Source: Bacteroidaceae bacterium
GTDB taxonomy: Bacteria > Bacteroidota > Bacteroidia > Bacteroidales > Bacteroidaceae
Assembly (NCBI GenBank): GCA_024695315.1
Contig: JAILIJ010000153.1
Location: forward strand, 1-8,833
Length of the DNA: 8,833 bases
Reading direction: 5' to 3'
Part shown: positions 6,478-8,833 of the stretch, one piece after another
Layout: every line of letters begins with the position of its first letter
Position numbering within the stretch: the stretch's first letter is position 1
Translations under genes and position numbers: made by a program
Notes under the pieces: model-generated
Seen by the model: only the letters and a program-made list of their open reading frames with translations
Databases searched by the model: none
Told to the model about the DNA's origin: nothing

Positions 6478-8163
6478 CTAATATTCTATCACTTTCACAA
6501 ACGGATTAGCTGAAATAAACCAATAGGTATTATGAGAAGAATCGACATACATCTTGTCAAAATACTTGTTGTCCTTTGGGATAGACACAGAATCTATCAT
6601 TATGCATTTTTCAAACAACTTTGAGCCAAAGGTTACAACTCCCTTAGGAATAGTCATCCGGCGCAAAGAGTAACAGTCACTAAACGCCCTTGACATTATG
6701 TGCATAACACTCTCCGGAATAGCTAAATACTCAAGGTTGTCACAATCAGTAAACATGTTATACCCTATGGTAGAATTATTTGTGAAGTAATGAAATGAGT
6801 ACTTCTCATCCGGAACGATTTCCTCTATATAGCAATTATTGTATCTATTATGTTTTTCCCAGTCCGAATGCTTCATAGCTATTGGCTTTGACACGTAATA
6901 TTCGGCACTATCCTCCACAATTGAAGCCTGGCTGAGGTCGAGGTCGCTCAGCACACCTCTCCTTTCAAAAGGCACATCAAAATAAGCTGCCCCAGACAAC
7001 TGACGCAACAGGGCAATATCATCACCATTTATCGGTCCTGCTACCTTGAGTTTGCCGAGCAAGTTATAGTCATCCTCCGTAATATGCTGTGCCAACGTGC
7101 CAGCCTTAGTGAGAGAAACAGACTTACTTGTAAAGTTCACATTCCTTTCAGGCACAATACCATTTATAAGCTCAAACATATCATTCAGTTTCTCCTTACC
7201 CATATTTGGGAAAATGCGGAAATACCCATTGAAATATCCTCCCCATCCCATATTGAAATGCAAGTATCCATCCTTATATCCATCACACACAAAGGCGTGA
7301 TTCCATCGTCCACATATGACAGGGCGTGCGGCATCAAGATCAACGCAAACATTCTTCAAGAATTCCATATCATCATCAAAATATCCATAAAGCATCTTTC
7401 TTGAATATTTGTAATGATTAATAAAGGCGCGTTTACAAGTCTTCAAATAGGCCCCCGTAACATCTGCTCCGAAATTAGCATTGAACAACATTCCATTTAA
7501 TATCAGAAAAGGCTTCGGTACAGCAAACGTCTTTCCCTTCTTCACTTCCAAAGTCTCAGGCCATGAAAAAGAGATATTTTCCATATTAACAATTATAGCC
7601 CCGTTATCAGGTCGATAATACACGAATTTACCTGTTGATGTCTTTGGCCAACTATAATAGTACATAATCTGCGTTGCCGCAATAGGCACACATCCAGCAC
7701 GTACCTTTCCGCTCATTCCAATAACGGACATATCCATTGTTTTCTGTCTAAGTGCCAACGGTGAAAGCATTGGGTCAACATTTCCTTTTAACAAAAGACT
7801 ATCTCGATATTCCTTTCCCCTACTCTTTATCTCCGTAAGCACCTGATCGTAATACTTCATAATCTTCATATCCGTGCGCTCCCCATCTGCCACGTGGGTT
7901 GATGACTCAGCACTATAAGCGAGCACCGGTGAGGCAAGAATACTATCAAACTCATGCTTACACAGAAGTACAAAGCAGCCTTTGGCATCATTCTCCATCA
8001 TTATAATATTGTCCGACTCATAGCCAACCGAATTCAAAGAAAGCACTCTTCCCGTCTTCTCCTTAATAACCCGCTTTGCAATGGTAGCATAATTATCCGC
8101 GGTGGCATACGCATAGGAAAATAATTGCACGAGTGTTACCAACAGTATTCTGATAGTTTTCAT
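6478..8163 (-). CDS. Secreted C10 family cysteine protease (streptopain/interpain-like) with BspA-like LRR tail
   Basis: A 561-residue exported protease. Residues 1-22 are a signal peptide with likely cleavage after AYA or ATA. Residues about 23-145 correspond to the inhibitory propeptide of C10 peptidases. The catalytic domain has the nucleophile in AGCVPIAATQIMYYY (Cys158), the active-site histidine in WNHAFVCDGY (His289) and the conserved MGWGGYFNGYF segment containing Trp307. All match streptopain (SpeB) and Prevotella interpain, so the enzyme looks active after propeptide removal. After about residue 340 comes a tail typical of BspA-like proteins: LLGKLKVAGPINGDDIALLRQLSG (366-390) and LSDLDLSQASIV (405-416), then LRR_5-type repeats near 465-530 with LEYLAIPESV, LRRMTIPKGV and IDSVSIPKDN. 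These repeats usually serve in adhesion. I see no clear type IX secretion C-terminal domain, so it may end in the periplasm or leave by another route. The tail has few repeats and could be a shortened form. Confidence 0.87.
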   Translation of the reverse strand: MKTIRILLVTLVQLFSYAYATADNYATIAKRVIKEKTGRVLSLNSVGYESDNIIMMENDAKGCFVLLCKHEFDSILASPVLAYSAESSTHVADGERTDMKIMKYYDQVLTEIKSRGKEYRDSLLLKGNVDPMLSPLALRQKTMDMSVIGMSGKVRAGCVPIAATQIMYYYSWPKTSTGKFVYYRPDNGAIIVNMENISFSWPETLEVKKGKTFAVPKPFLILNGMLFNANFGADVTGAYLKTCKRAFINHYKYSRKMLYGYFDDDMEFLKNVCVDLDAARPVICGRWNHAFVCDGYKDGYLHFNMGWGGYFNGYFRIFPNMGKEKLNDMFELINGIVPERNVNFTSKSVSLTKAGTLAQHITEDDYNLLGKLKVAGPINGDDIALLRQLSGAAYFDVPFERRGVLSDLDLSQASIVEDSAEYYVSKPIAMKHSDWEKHNRYNNCYIEEIVPDEKYSFHYFTNNSTIGYNMFTDCDNLEYLAIPESVMHIMSRAFSDCYSLRRMTIPKGVVTFGSKLFEKCIMIDSVSIPKDNKYFDKMYVDSSHNTYWFISANPFVKVIEY

Positions 8164-8203
8164 AAATAATAGATAATTGTGTGTTTATTAATTTTTCATG
8201 CCG

Positions 8204-8235
8204 CAAAGTTCGTACAATTACGCTATATTTGCAAA
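8204..8235 (-). promoter_or_regulatory. Probable promoter of the C10 protease gene
   Basis: Read on the minus strand, GAACTTTG (8211-8204) matches the Bacteroidota -7 element except at its first base, and TTTG (8235-8232) lies 20 bases upstream as the -33 element. Transcription would start near 8198, about 35 bases before the ATG at 8163. It overlaps the plus-strand promoter of the small gene on the other side. Confidence 0.5.
8224..8231 (+). promoter_or_regulatory. Promoter (-7 element) of the small gene at 8263
   Basis: TATATTTG matches TAnnTTTG fully. The expected -33 position (around 8201-8204) reads CCGC and is not a good match, so the promoter may depend on an activator or be weak. Transcription would begin near 8237, leaving about 26 bases before the ATG. 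The last bases of this element run into TTTGCAAA (8228-8235), a perfect palindrome that also supplies the -33 element of the divergent protease gene. Confidence 0.55.
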
Positions 8236-8262
8236 CAAATCATTTACTAAAGATTCGAAAGT

Positions 8263-8538
8263 ATGGAAAAAGGCGAAAACGTATTTATTTTCAGGCGCTT
8301 CCTCATGGACGAGGAGGACATGGACGTCGAACTCTGTCACAGGGCTGCCATCGAGAAGCTCCAGACTCTCTATCCTGGCAAACGCATTACAGACTACGAT
8401 CTCTACACTATTGGCATAGAGACCGACTCCATCTACTCTGACACCGGAATTGACACCTACGAACTTGGAACCGTTGATTGGGAGATTCCGGCCATACGCA
8501 ACACCCGTGACCAATCCGTCATCACATTCCGAGTATAA
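8263..8538 (+). CDS. Small acidic protein of unknown function
   Basis: A 91-residue protein that I do not recognise. It opens with an amphipathic FIFRRFLMDEEDMDVE, has a middle section with an ITDYDLYTIGIETDSIY core and ends in VITFRV. The alternating hydrophobic pattern suggests a small alpha/beta fold. It is acidic overall and has no signal peptide or membrane segment, so it is probably cytoplasmic. Support for a real gene: a Bacteroidota -7 element at a proper distance, an ATG as the first start after it, and C-ending codons (GAC, TAC, ATC, CTC) that give it visibly higher GC than its neighbours; biased codons of this sort often mark well-expressed genes, but they could also mark foreign origin. 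Overlapping frames on both strands exist but lack promoters. It is divergent from the protease and is not a likely C10 inhibitor, since those carry signal peptides. Confidence 0.6.
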   Translation: MEKGENVFIFRRFLMDEEDMDVELCHRAAIEKLQTLYPGKRITDYDLYTIGIETDSIYSDTGIDTYELGTVDWEIPAIRNTRDQSVITFRV

Positions 8539-8561
8539 TGACATGTCCTTAGCAAGCAACC

Positions 8562-8620
8562 TGTAGTTTTTTCATTCACTTTGGACCACAGTTTTTCTAA
8601 CAACAAAGTGACTCACTACA
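8562..8620. repeat. Interrupted inverted repeat after the small gene
   Basis: TCACTTTG (8576-8583) and CAAAGTGA (8604-8611) pair perfectly over 8 bases around a 20-base loop, and an outer pair TGTAG (8562-8566) with CTACA (8616-8620) could extend the structure. It begins 24 bases past the stop codon, so it may shape the 3' end of the mRNA, but it has no U tract after it and a long loop, so I do not call it an intrinsic terminator. Confidence 0.35.
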
Positions 8621-8650
8621 CATAGAAACAGAATACACGCTTATGAGCAC

Positions 8651-8675
8651 AAAAATCATTACTGCGCAGTAATGA
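8651..8675 (-). terminator. Possible intrinsic terminator for a minus-strand gene beyond the right edge
   Basis: On the minus strand the first palindrome (8675-8656) is followed at once by a run of five T (8655-8651). In RNA this gives about 8 base pairs with a 4-base loop, then U5, a plausible terminator. No minus-strand gene is visible between here and base 8833, so its client would have to lie outside the window. The plus strand has no T run after any of the three palindromes. Confidence 0.35.
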
Positions 8676-8715
8676 CCTCAATACTGCGCAGTATTGAAGT
8701 CGATACTGCGCAGTA
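8656..8715. repeat. Three copies of a perfect palindrome, phased every 22 bases
   Basis: The 12-base palindrome TACTGCGCAGTA occurs at 8660-8671, 8682-8693 and 8704-8715, so the copies start exactly 22 bases apart. The first two copies are perfectly palindromic over 20 bases because their flanks also pair (ends TCAT/ATGA at 8656-8675 and TCAA/TTGA at 8678-8697), although the flank sequences differ from each other. The third has only the 12-base core, and a small hairpin GCTA-AAAA-TAGC (8716-8727) follows it. Compensating flanks with an invariant core point to a selected structure or dimeric protein site. A 22-base period places the centres about two helical turns apart, on nearly the same face of the DNA. 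It could be an operator array, a REP-like intergenic repeat or a structured RNA. Confidence 0.85.
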
Positions 8716-8786
8716 GCTAAAAATAGCCCTTGAAATATACTTTTCCCCCCCTGCAACAAAAGCACTGTAAAAACCGAAACTGACTT

Positions 8787-8816
8787 ACGAACGAATCACG
8801 AATGACTCACGAATGA
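8787..8816 (+). repeat. Three 8-base direct repeats with an 11-base period
   Basis: ACGAACGA (8787-8794), ACGAATGA (8798-8805) and ACGAATGA (8809-8816) are separated by the 3-base spacers ATC and CTC. A weaker related string (GAAACTGA, 8776-8783) sits one more period upstream. One repeat per helical turn is a usual arrangement for tandem regulator sites. The last copy runs into GATTTG (8815-8820), a partial Bacteroidota -7 element, so the array may lie in a promoter for a gene starting past the window's end. Confidence 0.65.
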
Positions 8817-8833
8817 TTTGCAGACGTTAAATA

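Noticed and set aside
8263..8538. The small gene as an inhibitor of the neighbouring C10 protease
   Set aside because: Known C10 inhibitors resemble the protease propeptide and carry export signals; this protein has neither.
8181..8559. Three open frames overlapping the 91-residue gene (8181-8441 plus, 8198-8419 plus, 8218-8559 minus)
   Set aside because: The two plus-strand frames start upstream of the -7 element that would drive them, and the minus-strand frame would need a promoter inside the repeat-rich region. The frame at 8263 has the right promoter spacing and the most natural composition.
8656..8727. Palindrome array as a CRISPR
   Set aside because: The 12-base repeats are perfect palindromes separated by only 10 bases, far too short for CRISPR repeats and spacers, and no cas gene is present.

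Overview
The window looks like a chromosomal segment from a member of the Bacteroidota, most likely Prevotella in the broad sense. The evidence is: AT-rich intergenic DNA; promoters of the Bacteroidota type (TAnnTTTG at -7, in the best case with TTTG 19 bases upstream); starts without a clear Shine-Dalgarno; a Bacteroidota-style lipoprotein with an acidic run after the lipobox cysteine; an FtsX/MacB-type permease with the long Bacteroidota layout; and a C10 (streptopain/interpain-like) cysteine protease carrying a BspA-like leucine-rich tail. The genus is an inference from these families, not from a marker gene.

Layout. (i) 1-2150, plus strand: a compact housekeeping run. It starts with the 3' end of a transporter gene with two RCK_C (TrkA_C) domains, followed 2 bases later by a protein fusing a degenerate DUF488 domain to a YraN/UPF0102 nuclease-like domain, then 24 bases later by a short TtcA-type tRNA thiolation enzyme. 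(ii) 2151-2918: a single-gene lipoprotein unit with its own promoter and a strong intrinsic terminator. (iii) 2919-6444: about 400 bases of AT-rich DNA ending in a textbook Bacteroidota promoter and a nested inverted repeat, then a two-gene ABC unit (803-residue FtsX-like permease, then a LolD/MacB-type ATPase). (iv) 6478-8163, minus strand: the secreted C10 protease with LRR tail, convergent with the ABC unit. (v) 8164-8262: a divergent intergenic region where the two promoters appear to overlap. (vi) 8263-8538, plus strand: a small unrecognised acidic protein. (vii) 8539-8833: intergenic DNA with a stem-loop, three copies of a perfect palindrome at an exact 22-base period, a run of seven C, and three 11-base-period direct repeats.

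How the parts work together. The ABC permease and ATPase should form one mechanotransmission-type or exporter complex in the inner membrane; no adaptor (HlyD-type) or outer-membrane channel gene is present beside them. The protease and the lipoprotein both carry export signals and probably act outside the cytoplasm. The first three genes do not form an obvious pathway and probably share only a transcript.

Most of the window is ordinary. The parts that deserve a second look are the phased palindrome array and adjacent 11-base repeats at the right end, the DUF488-YraN fusion whose DUF488 signature residues have been lost, and the overlapping divergent promoters between the protease and the small protein. 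I did not find convincing evidence for a complete undescribed multi-gene system.
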